Below are positions 1 through 9,504 of a stretch of 52,827 nt of DNA, one piece after another. The stretch covers positions 1-52,827 of the forward strand of contig NZ_QUQV01000022.1 of the NCBI RefSeq assembly GCF_003400205.1, written 5' to 3'. Numbering within the stretch: the first letter of the stretch is position 1; each line of letters opens with the position of its first letter. This DNA comes from Bacillus sp. HNG. GTDB taxonomy: Bacteria; Bacillota; Bacilli; Bacillales; Bacillaceae_L. Below the pieces are notes generated by a model. It was not told the DNA's origin. It did not search any database and saw nothing but the letters and a program-made list of their open reading frames with translations. The position numbers and the translations under genes are program-made.

Positions 1-90
1 TTTGCATGTGAAAAATGTGGGGGTGAAATGTATCCTGAGTATTATAAAGGGGTACATGGCATAGAGTACAAATTATCGGATATTCTCTAA
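1..90 (+). CDS. 3' end of an unidentified protein gene (partial)
   Basis: The first 29 codons of the window are open in frame 1 and end at a TAA. The tail reads FACEKCGGEMYPEYYKGVHG and then a short acidic end. The CEKC pair looks like half of a zinc ribbon. The gene begins outside the window, so I cannot name it. It is followed at once by a strong terminator hairpin, which supports a real gene end here. Confidence 0.5.
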   Translation, partial: FACEKCGGEMYPEYYKGVHGIEYKLSDIL

Positions 91-101
91 CCATGAAAAG
101 G

Positions 102-125
102 ACCGGGCTATGCCCGGTTTTTCTT
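102..125 (+). terminator. Rho-independent terminator
   Basis: The stem ACCGGGC/GCCCGGT has a very short loop and is followed by TTTTTC. It closes the partial gene at the left edge and lies just before the yqgC ribosome binding site. Confidence 0.8.
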
Positions 126-141
126 ATAAAGGAGGGTACTT

Positions 142-624
142 ATGAGCTTTATTATGTGGACAATTATTATTGTATTGTTTGTTATCGCCTTTGTTGGACT
201 TGTCTATCCTATCATTCCGAGTGTGCTTTTTATCGCCGGTGGCTTTTTGGTTTATGGATTTTTTCAAGGCTTTGATTCGTTGAGTATATGGTTCTGGGTT
301 ATTGAAGGATTGTTTCTCCTTCTCTTAATAGGGGCAGATTACGCAACCAATTTATTAGGAGTGAAAAAATACGGTGGGAGCAAGGCGGCTGTTTGGGGAA
401 GTACGATTGGACTTCTTGTTGGCCCTTTTGTAATCCCGATTTTTGGTATTGTCGTCGGTCCTTTCCTTGGAGCCTTTCTAGCTGAATTACTCATACATAA
501 AAAAAATCTTAAGGAAGCTTTTAAGAGTGGGATAGGCTCTCTTATTGGTTTTCTAAGTGGAGTTCTTGCAAAAGGAGTCATTCAAGCAATCATGATAATC
601 TATTTTTTGTTTGTCGTGCTTTAA
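142..624 (+). CDS. yqgC: DUF456 family membrane protein (YqgC-like)
   Basis: The product is 160 residues and mostly hydrophobic, with several predicted membrane segments and the Gly-rich core typical of DUF456 ([20 protein letters not shown]). The start is supported by AAAGGAGGG about 6 bases upstream. The function of the family is unknown. It lies directly before sodA, the same order as yqgC-sodA in B. subtilis, which supports the name. No terminator is obvious between it and sodA, so partial readthrough is possible. Confidence 0.8.
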   Translation: MSFIMWTIIIVLFVIAFVGLVYPIIPSVLFIAGGFLVYGFFQGFDSLSIWFWVIEGLFLLLLIGADYATNLLGVKKYGGSKAAVWGSTIGLLVGPFVIPIFGIVVGPFLGAFLAELLIHKKNLKEAFKSGIGSLIGFLSGVLAKGVIQAIMIIYFLFVVL

Positions 625-786
625 GAATAAAATCGAATCTTCAGTGGAATCTTAAATCTGGTGTTGTGACAAAGCTTTTTATTTGAAAGATTATACTTAT
701 TTTGGTAATCTAACAAGTGAGGGCTGTTGAAGACGTATTCGTTTTCAAAAGGTTCATTATTACATATTTTTAAGGAGGAATTTACC

Positions 787-1395
787 ATGGCATACGAATT
801 ACCACAATTACCTTATGCTTATGATGCACTAGAACCACATATTGACAAGGAAACAATGAACATTCACCACACTAAGCATCACAACACGTACATTACTAAT
901 GTAAACAATGCGATTGCTGGTAAAGCTGATTTAGAAAGCAAATCAGTTGAAGAATTAGTTTCTAATCTTGATGCTGTTCCAGAAGATATTCGTACAGCAG
1001 TAAGAAACAATGGTGGTGGACATGCAAACCACAGCTTATTCTGGACAATTCTTTCTCCAAACGGTGGCGGTGAGCCAACTGGCGAACTAGCTGACGCTAT
1101 TAACAGCAAATTTGGAAGCTTTGAAGCATTTAAAGATGCGTTCTCAAAAGCAGCAACAACTCGTTTCGGTTCTGGTTGGGCTTGGTTAGTTGTTAACAAT
1201 GGTGAGCTTGAAGTAACAAGCACTCCAAACCAAGACTCTCCATTAATGGAAGGTAAAACTCCAATCCTTGGTCTTGATGTTTGGGAGCACGCTTACTACC
1301 TAAACTATCAAAACCGCCGTCCTGATTACATTGCAGCATTCTTCAATGTAGTAAATTGGGAAGAAGTAGCAAATCGTTATAACGCTGCAAAATAA
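787..1395 (+). CDS. sodA: Superoxide dismutase [Mn]
   Basis: This 202-residue cytoplasmic enzyme converts superoxide to hydrogen peroxide and oxygen. The metal ligands of the Fe/Mn family are all in place: H27, H82, D164 and H168, in the motifs [16 protein letters not shown] and [18 protein letters not shown] is the manganese-type signature. An upstream in-frame ATG at 727 exists, but TAAGGAGGA sits 8 bases before the ATG at 787 and the protein from there has the usual family length, so I use 787. The gene is closed by its own terminator and is probably monocistronic. Confidence 0.96.
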   Translation: MAYELPQLPYAYDALEPHIDKETMNIHHTKHHNTYITNVNNAIAGKADLESKSVEELVSNLDAVPEDIRTAVRNNGGGHANHSLFWTILSPNGGGEPTGELADAINSKFGSFEAFKDAFSKAATTRFGSGWAWLVVNNGELEVTSTPNQDSPLMEGKTPILGLDVWEHAYYLNYQNRRPDYIAAFFNVVNWEEVANRYNAAK

Positions 1396-1403
1396 TACAG
1401 AGT

Positions 1404-1437
1404 AAAGCCAGTGGATTCGTTCACTGGCTTTTTATTT
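1404..1437 (+). terminator. sodA terminator
   Basis: The stem AAGCCAGTG/CACTGGCTT is followed by a T-rich run. It begins 9 bases after the sodA stop codon. Confidence 0.9.
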
Positions 1438-1540
1438 TGGCTCTTTTTAAAAGAATGTTGCTATTATGTAAATCAATTGAACGAAACAACAATGTTTGTG
1501 AAACAGCCTTTATTTTATATCGAACTTTAAGTAACTTGCG

Positions 1541-1635
1541 CTTTTCCTTATGTCAAACTTTAGGTGCCATCGGCTCGAGGTCACAAGTCAATGACTTTTA
1601 AGGAAAAAAAAGCGCCTTCTGTCAGTGCCTGTTGC
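1541..1635. repeat. Degenerate intergenic repeat between sodA and yqgE
   Basis: The 286-bp gap between the sodA terminator and the next gene has no convincing reading frame. Its middle has the look of the intergenic repeats at 5342-5580 and 36287-36412: a CTTGCGCTTTTCC end, an inner CTCGAGGTC and an AAGCGCC end. This copy is short and may be a remnant. Assignment to that family is by eye only. Confidence 0.35.
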
Positions 1636-1723
1636 GATTGGTACGCAGCTAAAGCATTTCTTTGTATATCTCCTTTTTTTTATCACACAATAATGAGTGT
1701 AGTTAGAAAAGGGGAGTCAGCAA

Positions 1724-3010
1724 ATGTTTCGTTTTAAAAAGGTACTAGGTGATGTACCCATACACAGAGATTTAATTTTGTTACTTGTCATTGGTGGATT
1801 ATATGCACTAAGTATCGCTTTATCAAACACATTCGTTAACGTTTACTTATGGAAGCAATCAGGTGAATTTAAAGATTTAGGCTTATATAATTTGGCAGTT
1901 GTCGTCTTGCAACCATTAACCTTTATCCTTGCTGGGAGATGGGCTAAAAAAATTGATAGAGTGATCGTACTTAGGCTTGGAGTTTCATTCTTAGCCATTT
2001 TTTATATCACTGTCTTATGGATTGGTGAGAGTGCCTCGCACTATTTGTTACTTTTAGGAGCACTACTTGGAATTGGCTATGGTTTTTATTGGTTGGCCTT
2101 TAATGTCTTAACGTTTGAAATTACAGAGCCCGAAACACGTGATTTTTTTAATGGATTTCTAGGATTGCTTGGTTCATTTGCAGGAATGATCGGTCCAATT
2201 GCAGCAGGAATTATCATTTCCTCAATGAAGAGTTTTACAGGCTATACCGTCATATTTGGAATATCCTTGGGCTTGTTTGCTGGAGCAGTTGTTCTTAGTT
2301 TTTTCTTAAAAAGACGAAGTGCTGAAGGCGATTTTGTTTTTAAGAGAATTCTGGAAGAACGAAAATATAATTCAAATTGGAAGCATATCCTACATGCCCA
2401 CTTTTTTCAAGGAATCCGTGAAGGCACCTATGTATTTGTTATCTCAGTTTTTGTATTCGTGGCAACTGGTAGTGAACTGGCTTTAGGAAAATTTGGATTG
2501 ATAAATTCAGCCGTATCCTTTTTGGTTTATTTTTTAGCAACGAGGTTAATCAAAAAGAAAATGCGCAAAAAGGCAATTCTTGTTGGTGGTTTATTGGTTT
2601 ATCTGGCTATTTTTGTGATTCTTTTTGAGGTAACTTATGCAAGGCTGATTTTATATGGTGTTATTATTGGGCTTGCATATCCAATTTTGCTTGTTCCATA
2701 TAACTCATTAACCTATGATGTTATCGGAAAAGGGTGGAATGCAAAAGAAATGAGGATTGAATATGTGGTCGTTAGAGAAGTCTTTTTAAATATCGGAAGG
2801 ATTCTATCGATTGTATTGTTTTTGATCACGATCACATTTTTTAATGAAAAGCAAAGTATTCCGATTCTTTTAGCCATTATCGGGGCTGGGCATTTACTAC
2901 TATATTTTCCAATCAGGCGAATTGAAACTCCTGATGCAGCAGGTAAAGTTCAATCAAAATCAGCTGCAAACCGAAAACTAATTGAAGGAGAAGGTGGATC
3001 CACCGCATAA
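1724..3010 (+). CDS. yqgE: MFS transporter (YqgE-like)
   Basis: The product is a 428-residue polytopic membrane protein with about twelve hydrophobic segments and the layout of a major facilitator superfamily permease. A GRWAKKIDR stretch in the N-terminal half fits the conserved loop 2-3 motif of this family. The substrate cannot be read from the sequence. AAAAGGGGAG lies 8 bases before the ATG. Its position between sodA and pbpA matches yqgE of B. subtilis. It has its own terminator. Confidence 0.85.
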   Translation: MFRFKKVLGDVPIHRDLILLLVIGGLYALSIALSNTFVNVYLWKQSGEFKDLGLYNLAVVVLQPLTFILAGRWAKKIDRVIVLRLGVSFLAIFYITVLWIGESASHYLLLLGALLGIGYGFYWLAFNVLTFEITEPETRDFFNGFLGLLGSFAGMIGPIAAGIIISSMKSFTGYTVIFGISLGLFAGAVVLSFFLKRRSAEGDFVFKRILEERKYNSNWKHILHAHFFQGIREGTYVFVISVFVFVATGSELALGKFGLINSAVSFLVYFLATRLIKKKMRKKAILVGGLLVYLAIFVILFEVTYARLILYGVIIGLAYPILLVPYNSLTYDVIGKGWNAKEMRIEYVVVREVFLNIGRILSIVLFLITITFFNEKQSIPILLAIIGAGHLLLYFPIRRIETPDAAGKVQSKSAANRKLIEGEGGSTA

Positions 3011-3064
3011 AACCAGTTTTTATCATGGAAAAAAGTTTGAGTTTCTTATACAATAGAAGATAAA

Positions 3065-3093
3065 GGCACCTAGCCTGGCTAGGTGTTTTTTTC
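3065..3093 (+). terminator. yqgE terminator
   Basis: The stem CACCTAGC/GCTAGGTG has a 3-base loop and is followed by seven T. It lies 55 bases after the yqgE stop. Confidence 0.85.
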
Positions 3094-3153
3094 ATTCATA
3101 AGAAATTAACCCATTGATAAAATTAGTAATAGGCAAAAAAATAAAGGTAGTTG

Positions 3154-5301
3154 ATGCTCATGATTAAAAAGAAAAAATCACATGTCCCTTTTCGTTTAAA
3201 TATGCTGTTTTTTGCTGTCTTTTTACTATTTTCAGCCCTGATTTTACGACTTGGGGTTGTTCAAATTGTTCACGGTGAAAAATTTCAAAAGGAAGTTGAA
3301 AAAACGGAAAATGAAATTGTCAATCTTCCTGTTCCACGGGGGAAAATATACGACAAAAATGGAAATGTCATCGTAGATAATAAAGCTTTAAATGCCATCA
3401 CTTATACTCGTGCGAGAGACACGAAGCAAGAGGCTGTACTAGAGGTGGCGGAAACACTTGCGACGTTAATTGATATGAAGACGGATAAAGTTACAGAGCG
3501 TGATCTGAAAGATTTTTGGATGCTAAAATACCCAGACGAAGCAAAAGAAAAGGTTCAGCAAGAACTGACGAAAGTGGAGAATGGGGAGATTGAACTATCA
3601 AGCAAAGAAATCTATAAACTTCAAATCGAGAGGATTACGGAAAAGGACCTTGAAAAGATAACTGAACCCGAGTTAGAGGTAGCTGCGATTTTTCGTGAAA
3701 TGACGAAGGGCTATGCACTTGTCCCTCAAATCGTAAAAAATGAAAATGTGACACCTGAGGAATATGCGGTCGTCAGTGAAAACCTTGAAAACTTACCGGG
3801 TGTCAATACCACAACTGATTGGGTTCGAGATTATAAATATGATTTTACGTTAAAGTCCATACTTGGTAGAATCTCTGAAACGGATGAAGGACTCCCAAGT
3901 GAAAAACTTGATTATTATTTAGCACGAGGATATAACCGTAATGACCGAGTTGGATTAAGTTATTTAGAGGCACAATATGAATCCGTACTTCATGGTCAAA
4001 AGGCTAAAGTCGAAAATGTCATTAAAGGAAATGCAGTTCAGGAAACAATCTTAATATCAGAAGGACAACGAGGAAGTGACCTTGTTCTTACCATCGACAT
4101 GGAACTGCAAAAAGCGGTTGAACAAATTCTTGAAGAACAAATGCTGGCTCATAAACAAATGAGGAATACACAATATCTTGACCGAGCATTTGTCGTCATG
4201 ATGAACCCTAATACAGGTGAAATATTAAGTATGGCCGGAAAGGTCTATACAAAAGGCGAAGACGGAAAAATGGGCTTCCAGGATTATGCACTTGGGACAA
4301 TGAATGCCGCTTACGAAATGGGTTCCACTATTAAAGGTGCCACCATGTTAACTGGTTATGATACGGGAGTCATTGATATTGGTTCAATGTACTATGACAC
4401 TCCAATCCGAATTAAGGGAACACCCACAAAGTCATCTTGGAAAAACTTAGGCCCGACAAATGATCTAAAAGCACTTGAAATGTCATCTAACGTATATATG
4501 TTTAGGACCTTCCTTGATTTAGCAGGTGGACGCTATGTCCCTGGACAATCGATTTCAATCGACTATGGTGCGTTTCAAACAGCCAGAAATTATTTCAGTC
4601 AGTTTGGTTTAGGGGTAAAGACAGGAATTGATTTACCGGGTGAAGCCTCTGGATATCCTGGCCCATTGTTTGGACCTGGTTTGTTAATGGACTTGGCGAT
4701 TGGACAATATGACACCTACACAACTTTACAATTAGCACAGTATGTGTCAACGATTGCAAATGATGGATACAGAATGCAACCGAAGATTGTAAGGCAAATT
4801 CATCAACCAACGATGGAAGAAAATGAATTAGGCCCAATTCAAAAACCATTTGAACCAACTGTGTTAAACAAAGTCGATATCGATCAGAAATATTTCGATC
4901 GGGTTCAACAAGGATTTAAGCTCGTGTTCCAAGGGGCAAATGGTACGGCTCGTAGTGTATTTGCTGGTAAACCATATAATCCTGCTGGAAAAACAGGTAC
5001 AGCACAATCATTTATAAATGGGATAGAAGCTGTTAATAGTACACTTGTTGGGTATGCTCCATTTGACAATCCCGAGGTAGCATTTGCTGTTGTCATACCA
5101 TACGCATATTACGGAAACACATCACATAATATGAACCTTAAAGTTGGGGAAGCCATTTTAGACAAATATTTTGAACTAAAAGAAAAGAGAGCTACACAAC
5201 CACAGCAAAAAACAGAGACAACCGAGACACCAGAAACAACAGAAACGGATTCACAACAAGAAACTCCAACAAATGACGGTGAAGAACAAGGAACTGAATA
5301 A
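3154..5301 (+). CDS. pbpA: Penicillin-binding protein 2A (class B transpeptidase)
   Basis: The product is a 715-residue class B PBP that cross-links peptidoglycan during side-wall elongation. It has a short basic N-terminus, one membrane anchor (about residues 12-32), a PBP dimerisation domain and a C-terminal transpeptidase domain. The catalytic motifs are complete: STIK (Ser391), SSN (444-446) and KTG (613-615). The tail after about residue 680 is a low-complexity T/E/Q/P stretch outside the enzyme fold. The frame opens with TTG at 3151, then ATG at 3154 and 3160. AAAGG spacing favours 3154. Position and length match B. subtilis PbpA. Confidence 0.93.
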   Translation: MLMIKKKKSHVPFRLNMLFFAVFLLFSALILRLGVVQIVHGEKFQKEVEKTENEIVNLPVPRGKIYDKNGNVIVDNKALNAITYTRARDTKQEAVLEVAETLATLIDMKTDKVTERDLKDFWMLKYPDEAKEKVQQELTKVENGEIELSSKEIYKLQIERITEKDLEKITEPELEVAAIFREMTKGYALVPQIVKNENVTPEEYAVVSENLENLPGVNTTTDWVRDYKYDFTLKSILGRISETDEGLPSEKLDYYLARGYNRNDRVGLSYLEAQYESVLHGQKAKVENVIKGNAVQETILISEGQRGSDLVLTIDMELQKAVEQILEEQMLAHKQMRNTQYLDRAFVVMMNPNTGEILSMAGKVYTKGEDGKMGFQDYALGTMNAAYEMGSTIKGATMLTGYDTGVIDIGSMYYDTPIRIKGTPTKSSWKNLGPTNDLKALEMSSNVYMFRTFLDLAGGRYVPGQSISIDYGAFQTARNYFSQFGLGVKTGIDLPGEASGYPGPLFGPGLLMDLAIGQYDTYTTLQLAQYVSTIANDGYRMQPKIVRQIHQPTMEENELGPIQKPFEPTVLNKVDIDQKYFDRVQQGFKLVFQGANGTARSVFAGKPYNPAGKTGTAQSFINGIEAVNSTLVGYAPFDNPEVAFAVVIPYAYYGNTSHNMNLKVGEAILDKYFELKEKRATQPQQKTETTETPETTETDSQQETPTNDGEEQGTE

Positions 5302-5311
5302 CGTTTATGCA

Positions 5312-5340
5312 AAGCCTAGCGATTTCGCTAGGCTTTTTTC
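5312..5340 (+). terminator. pbpA terminator
   Basis: The stem AGCCTAGCGA/TCGCTAGGCT has a three-base loop and is followed by six T. Confidence 0.9.
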
Positions 5341-5341
5341 T

Positions 5342-5580
5342 ATGCAACTCCAGCGCCAATACCCTCGAGGTCGAAGCGTTTTCTATCAACGCCCGTCATT
5401 GCTTGTCGGACTTGCACAGGACAAGGAAAGCTTCGACAGCATGATCTTCGCACGAAGAAAATGCATAGCATTTTCGAGGAAGTGCTGATGTCAAGGTTTG
5501 CCACAGGACGTGAGTAGACGTTCAACACAAGGCGCTTGCGCTTTTGTACTTGCAAGTTACATCGACAAAAATAGGGTATA
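5342..5580. repeat. Composite intergenic repeat element
   Basis: This 240-bp block between the pbpA terminator and the pst promoter has no coding potential. It starts with CAACTCCAGCGCC, has an inner CTCGAGGTCGAAGCG, a small hairpin GAAAATGCATAGCATTTTC, and ends in GGCGCTTGCGCTTTTG. The ends match the element at 36287. The block around CGCACGAAGAAAATGC recurs inverted at 11101-11126. Repeats with such ends are common between genes in Bacillaceae. Confidence 0.6.
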
Positions 5581-5598
5581 TTCATCATTTTATTTAAA

Positions 5599-5641
5599 TT
5601 TACAAAACCTTTACATTCAATTCATATGAGATTAATAGTAT
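5599..5641 (+). promoter_or_regulatory. PhoP-box promoter of the pst operon
   Basis: Three copies of the PhoP half-site TT(A/C/T)A(C/T)A occur at an exact 11-bp period: TTTACA at 5599-5604, TTTACA at 5610-5615 and TTCATA at 5621-5626. A candidate -10 element TAGTAT lies at 5636-5641, about one turn downstream, as in B. subtilis Pho-activated promoters. It precedes pstS, so induction by PhoP~P under phosphate starvation is likely. Confidence 0.75.
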
Positions 5642-5703
5642 GCGAGTATTCTTATTTTTGTAAGACAAAGCAAGACTAACTCACTCTTAGGGGGAATTAA
5701 GGA

Positions 5704-6690
5704 ATGAAACACTTGAAGTTCTTAGGTTTAGCAATGATCACAATCGCGATGCTTGTATTAGCTGCATGTGGTAACAACGAGAGCAACACAGAAGGTGACG
5801 AGTCACAAACAGGTAATGGTGATGCGGCTGAAGAAAAATTAGAAGGCAGCGTTGTGATTGATGGATCTGGTACTGTATTTCCTTTCATGTCTAAAATGGC
5901 AGAAAATTATATGACAAATGAACAAGAAGATGTATCCGTTGAAGTTAGCCGCGCTGGAACAAGTGCTGGTTTCAAAAAGTTTTTAGTTGAAGATGGCGGA
6001 ACAGATTTCAATGATGCTTCACGTAAAATTAAAGACGAAGAAGCAGCAACTGCTGAAGAACTTGGAATTGATGTCAAGGAATTAAAAGTTGCACTTGATG
6101 GCTTAACATTTGTTGTAAACCCTGAAAACGATTGGGCGGAAGAGCTTACACAACAAGAAGTAATTGATATTTTCCTAGCAAGTGCTGGTAAGAAAAATTG
6201 GTCAGATGTTCGCTCTGATTTTCCAAACGAGCCAATCAAGACATATGGTCCAAACGAAAACCATGGTACTTATGAATTCTTCTGGGAAAACATTCTAGAT
6301 GAGCAAGATCTAGTAGCTGAAGCAAATCTACAACAAGAATACTCAACTTTAGTAGACTTAGTTTCTAAGGATAAAAATGCAATTGCATTTTTCGGATATG
6401 GTTATGCAGCAAACAACAAAGAAAAAGTGAAAATTGTTAAAATTGACTTTGGTAATGGCCCTGTAGAACCTAGCACAGATACAATCAGTGAAGATGGTGA
6501 CTATGCTCCATTTACTAGACCAGTATTTACGTACCTTAATGTAAATATGGCTAAAGAAAAAGCACAAGTATTAGACTATGCAATTTATACAATGAAAAAC
6601 GCTGCTGATGTAGCATCTGAAACTGGATTTGCTCCACTTCCAGAAGCTGAATTACAAAAAGCAGTTGAAGAATTAGAAGGTTTAAAATAA
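5704..6690 (+). CDS. pstS: Phosphate ABC transporter substrate-binding lipoprotein
   Basis: The product is a 328-residue extracellular lipoprotein that binds phosphate and hands it to PstCA. It has a type II signal peptide with lipobox VLAAC (Cys22), a Ser/Asn/Glu-rich linker, and the PstS fold start GSGTVFPFM, where the Ser/Thr residues contact phosphate. SRAGTSAGFKKF is a second family signature. AGGGGGAA lies upstream of the ATG. It is the first gene of the pst operon and lies under three PhoP boxes. A stable hairpin follows the gene. Confidence 0.95.
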   Translation: MKHLKFLGLAMITIAMLVLAACGNNESNTEGDESQTGNGDAAEEKLEGSVVIDGSGTVFPFMSKMAENYMTNEQEDVSVEVSRAGTSAGFKKFLVEDGGTDFNDASRKIKDEEAATAEELGIDVKELKVALDGLTFVVNPENDWAEELTQQEVIDIFLASAGKKNWSDVRSDFPNEPIKTYGPNENHGTYEFFWENILDEQDLVAEANLQQEYSTLVDLVSKDKNAIAFFGYGYAANNKEKVKIVKIDFGNGPVEPSTDTISEDGDYAPFTRPVFTYLNVNMAKEKAQVLDYAIYTMKNAADVASETGFAPLPEAELQKAVEELEGLK

Positions 6691-6700
6691 TATCCTTTAA

Positions 6701-6736
6701 TTGAAGGTGAGAGCGGACTATGCTTCTCATCTTCAA
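6701..6736 (+). other. Intercistronic hairpin between pstS and pstC
   Basis: TTGAAGGTGAGAGC can pair with GCTTCTCATCTTCAA across an 7-base loop, with one G-T pair and one bulge. No T-run follows, so it is unlikely to terminate fully. It may stabilise the pstS end of a processed transcript or cause partial attenuation, giving more binding protein than permease. This function is inferred. Confidence 0.55.
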
Positions 6737-6804
6737 CCTGATTATAGATAGAAATATACATTTTGGTCTCGATAAATGATGAAATGGATTGAAGGGAGTT
6801 TATC

Positions 6805-7746
6805 ATGAAGGAAGGTTCTAAAGATTTAAATGTGCGTGAACTGATTTCACAAAACAAAAGCACTAAAAGCATGAACACAATCATTGAAAAAGCCATTCCA
6901 AAAGGCTTACTTTTAATTGCAATTGTATCGATTTTAACTACAATTGGAATTATCTTTACTCTTCTATTTGAAACATTCGAGTTTTTTAAACGTGTACCGT
7001 TTCTCGACTTCTTTACCGGTACCATATTAAAACCCCTTGGCGAAAATGCACAGTTTGGGGTATTACCTCTTTTAACAGGAACGGTTATTTCATCGACTAT
7101 AGCAATGCTAGTCGCAATCCCAATCGGTATGATGTCTGCTATTTATTTAAGTGAGTATGCTTCAGACCGAGTTAGAAGAATTTTAAAGCCAATTCTTGAA
7201 ATTCTTGCAGGGATTCCGACAATTGTTTATGGTTTCTTTGCATTAACGTTCGTGACTCCTCTTTTACAATATATTATTCCTGGTCTTGAACCTACCAATA
7301 TCCTCAGTCCAGGTATCGTAATGGGAATAATGATTATACCTATGGTCGCATCATTATCTGAGGATGCGATGAGCGCAGTGCCAAATGCTATGAGGGAAGG
7401 CGCACTTGGACTAGGCTCAACTAAACTTGAAGTTACATGGAAGGTTGTTATTCCTGCTGCAATGTCTGGAATTATTGCTTCTTTTGTTCTTGGTATATCA
7501 AGAGCAATTGGTGAAACCATGATTGTTACTCTTGCTAGTGGGAGTACCAAGAACTTTACTTTTGATATTACTCAATCAATGCAAACCATGACTTCTTATA
7601 TAGTAGAAGTTAATAGTGGTGATGCACCTGCTGGCTCAACTTTATATTACAGTTTATATGCAGTAGCAATTACACTATTCGTATTCACATTGGTTATGAA
7701 CTTACTTGCACAATATATTTCTCGCAAGTTTAAGGAGGAATATTAA
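6805..7746 (+). CDS. pstC: Phosphate ABC transporter permease PstC
   Basis: The product is a 313-residue inner-membrane permease with six predicted membrane segments. It forms the phosphate channel with PstA. The binding-protein-dependent transport signature (EAA loop) is seen at EGALGLGSTKLEVTWKVVIPAAMSGI. GAAGGGAG precedes the ATG. The gap from pstS is 114 bp and contains a hairpin. The next gene, pstA, starts 1 bp after its stop codon, with its Shine-Dalgarno sequence inside the pstC 3' end. Confidence 0.94.
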   Translation: MKEGSKDLNVRELISQNKSTKSMNTIIEKAIPKGLLLIAIVSILTTIGIIFTLLFETFEFFKRVPFLDFFTGTILKPLGENAQFGVLPLLTGTVISSTIAMLVAIPIGMMSAIYLSEYASDRVRRILKPILEILAGIPTIVYGFFALTFVTPLLQYIIPGLEPTNILSPGIVMGIMIIPMVASLSEDAMSAVPNAMREGALGLGSTKLEVTWKVVIPAAMSGIIASFVLGISRAIGETMIVTLASGSTKNFTFDITQSMQTMTSYIVEVNSGDAPAGSTLYYSLYAVAITLFVFTLVMNLLAQYISRKFKEEY

Positions 7747-7747
7747 A

Positions 7748-8632
7748 ATGAAATATGTAAATGCTGCACAGGTGCAAAAGAAACTTAATTCACGATTAGC
7801 AATAAATAAAATTGCAAAAACGATATTTTTAATTTCAATACTATTCAGCTTAGTAGTTCTAACCATTCTTTTTTATCGCGTTATTTCTCAAAGTCTAGGT
7901 TGGATCGACATTCAATTTTTAACGAGTAAATTATCAACTGTTGCTGAAAAAGCTGGGGTTATGGGTGCCATTCTTGGAACCCTTTGGTTAATGGTCGTTG
8001 TAGCTCCGATTACTCTTATTCTTGGTGTTGGAACAGCTATTTATCTTGAAGAGTATGCTACAAAAGGACGCCTTCAACGCTTTATTCAAACAAATATTTC
8101 CAACCTTGCTGGTGTTCCGTCAATTGTATTTGGAATTTTAGGATTAACTGTTTTTGTCCGTGGATTTGGATTAGGAAATATTGTATTAGCTGGTGGACTT
8201 ACAATGTCACTATTGGTACTTCCTATCGTTGTTGTGGCAAGTCAAGAAGCAATTCGTGCTGTACCTAACTTTTTACGTGAAGCTTCATACGGAATGGGAG
8301 CTACAAAATGGCAAACGATTAAAAATGTTGTTTTACCAGCGTCGTTACCAGGGATTTTAACAGGAGCTATTTTGGCTCTTTCAAGGGCAATTGGAGAAAC
8401 TGCTCCACTTGTTGTTCTTGGAATTCCGGCCTTATTAATTCCATTTCCTGATAGTATTTTTGATAAGTTCACTGTATTGCCAATGCAAATTTATTACTGG
8501 ACACTTGATTCTGCACTTGTTGCTGAATACGCAAATCTAGCAGCAGCTACAATTGTGATTTTGCTAATCATTCTATTCTTAATGAACTCAATTGCAATCA
8601 TGATTCGAAACAAGTTCCAAAGAAGGTTCTAA
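7748..8632 (+). CDS. pstA: Phosphate ABC transporter permease PstA
   Basis: The product is a 294-residue permease with six predicted membrane segments, the partner of PstC. The EAA loop is REASYGMGATKWQTIKNVVLPASLPGI. The frame extends back into pstC, but AAGGAGG at 7731 is placed for the ATG at 7748, and the resulting length equals that of B. subtilis PstA. pstC and pstA are translationally close (1 bp apart). Confidence 0.94.
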   Translation: MKYVNAAQVQKKLNSRLAINKIAKTIFLISILFSLVVLTILFYRVISQSLGWIDIQFLTSKLSTVAEKAGVMGAILGTLWLMVVVAPITLILGVGTAIYLEEYATKGRLQRFIQTNISNLAGVPSIVFGILGLTVFVRGFGLGNIVLAGGLTMSLLVLPIVVVASQEAIRAVPNFLREASYGMGATKWQTIKNVVLPASLPGILTGAILALSRAIGETAPLVVLGIPALLIPFPDSIFDKFTVLPMQIYYWTLDSALVAEYANLAAATIVILLIILFLMNSIAIMIRNKFQRRF

Positions 8633-8659
8633 TCTGAATAAAGGGGAGAAACTCAAAAG

Positions 8660-9466
8660 ATGACATTCCAAGTAACTACAAATAAAAATGAAAAAAAAGA
8701 TCAAATTGATAAAAAAATTGTGTATGATACAAAGGATTTAAATCTATGGTATGGTGAAGATCATGCACTAAAAAATATTAACTTTCCAATCTATGAAAAC
8801 GAAGTAACGGCGATCATTGGACCGTCAGGATGTGGGAAATCAACCTACATTAAAACATTAAACCGCATGGTTGAGCTAGTACCAATCGTACGTATTTCTG
8901 GTGAGATTTTATACCGTGGGAAAAATATTTTCGATAAATCCTATAAAGAAGAAGAACTCAGAACCCGAGTTGGAATGGTATTCCAGAAGCCAAATCCATT
9001 TCCAAAATCGATTTACGACAATATTGCCTACGGACCACGAATCCACGGAATTCGAAATAAAAAGATATTAGATGAAATTGTGGAAAAAAGTCTACGCGGG
9101 GCGGCGATTTGGGATGAGGTAAAAGACCGTCTTCATGAAAATGCATATGGTCTTTCTGGTGGTCAGCAACAAAGAATTTGTATTGCAAGATGTCTGGCTA
9201 TTGAACCTGATGTAATTCTAATGGATGAGCCAACTTCCGCACTTGATCCAATTTCAACTTTGAAAATTGAAGAGTTAGTTCAAGAACTTAAGCAAAACTT
9301 TAGCATTATTATCGTTACACATAATATGCAACAAGCAGCGCGTATCTCTGATCGAACAGCATTTTTCTTAAGCGGAGAAATCATTGAATACGAAAAAACA
9401 GATAAAATGTTCTCAAACCCATCCGACAAGCGCACAGAAGACTACATCACAGGTCGTTTTGGATAA
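8660..9466 (+). CDS. pstB: Phosphate ABC transporter ATP-binding protein
   Basis: The product is a 268-residue ATPase that powers PstCA. It shows Walker [11 protein letters not shown]-loop [11 protein letters not shown] (typical of PstB), signature LSGGQQQR, Walker [13 protein letters not shown] and the H-loop [14 protein letters not shown] lies upstream of the ATG. B. subtilis carries two pstB genes in tandem (pstBA, pstBB). This operon has one and instead continues into phoU. Confidence 0.95.
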   Translation: MTFQVTTNKNEKKDQIDKKIVYDTKDLNLWYGEDHALKNINFPIYENEVTAIIGPSGCGKSTYIKTLNRMVELVPIVRISGEILYRGKNIFDKSYKEEELRTRVGMVFQKPNPFPKSIYDNIAYGPRIHGIRNKKILDEIVEKSLRGAAIWDEVKDRLHENAYGLSGGQQQRICIARCLAIEPDVILMDEPTSALDPISTLKIEELVQELKQNFSIIIVTHNMQQAARISDRTAFFLSGEIIEYEKTDKMFSNPSDKRTEDYITGRFG

Positions 9467-9504
9467 ATAATTTGGGTAAATAAAATAGATAAGGGGAGAA
9501 GGGT

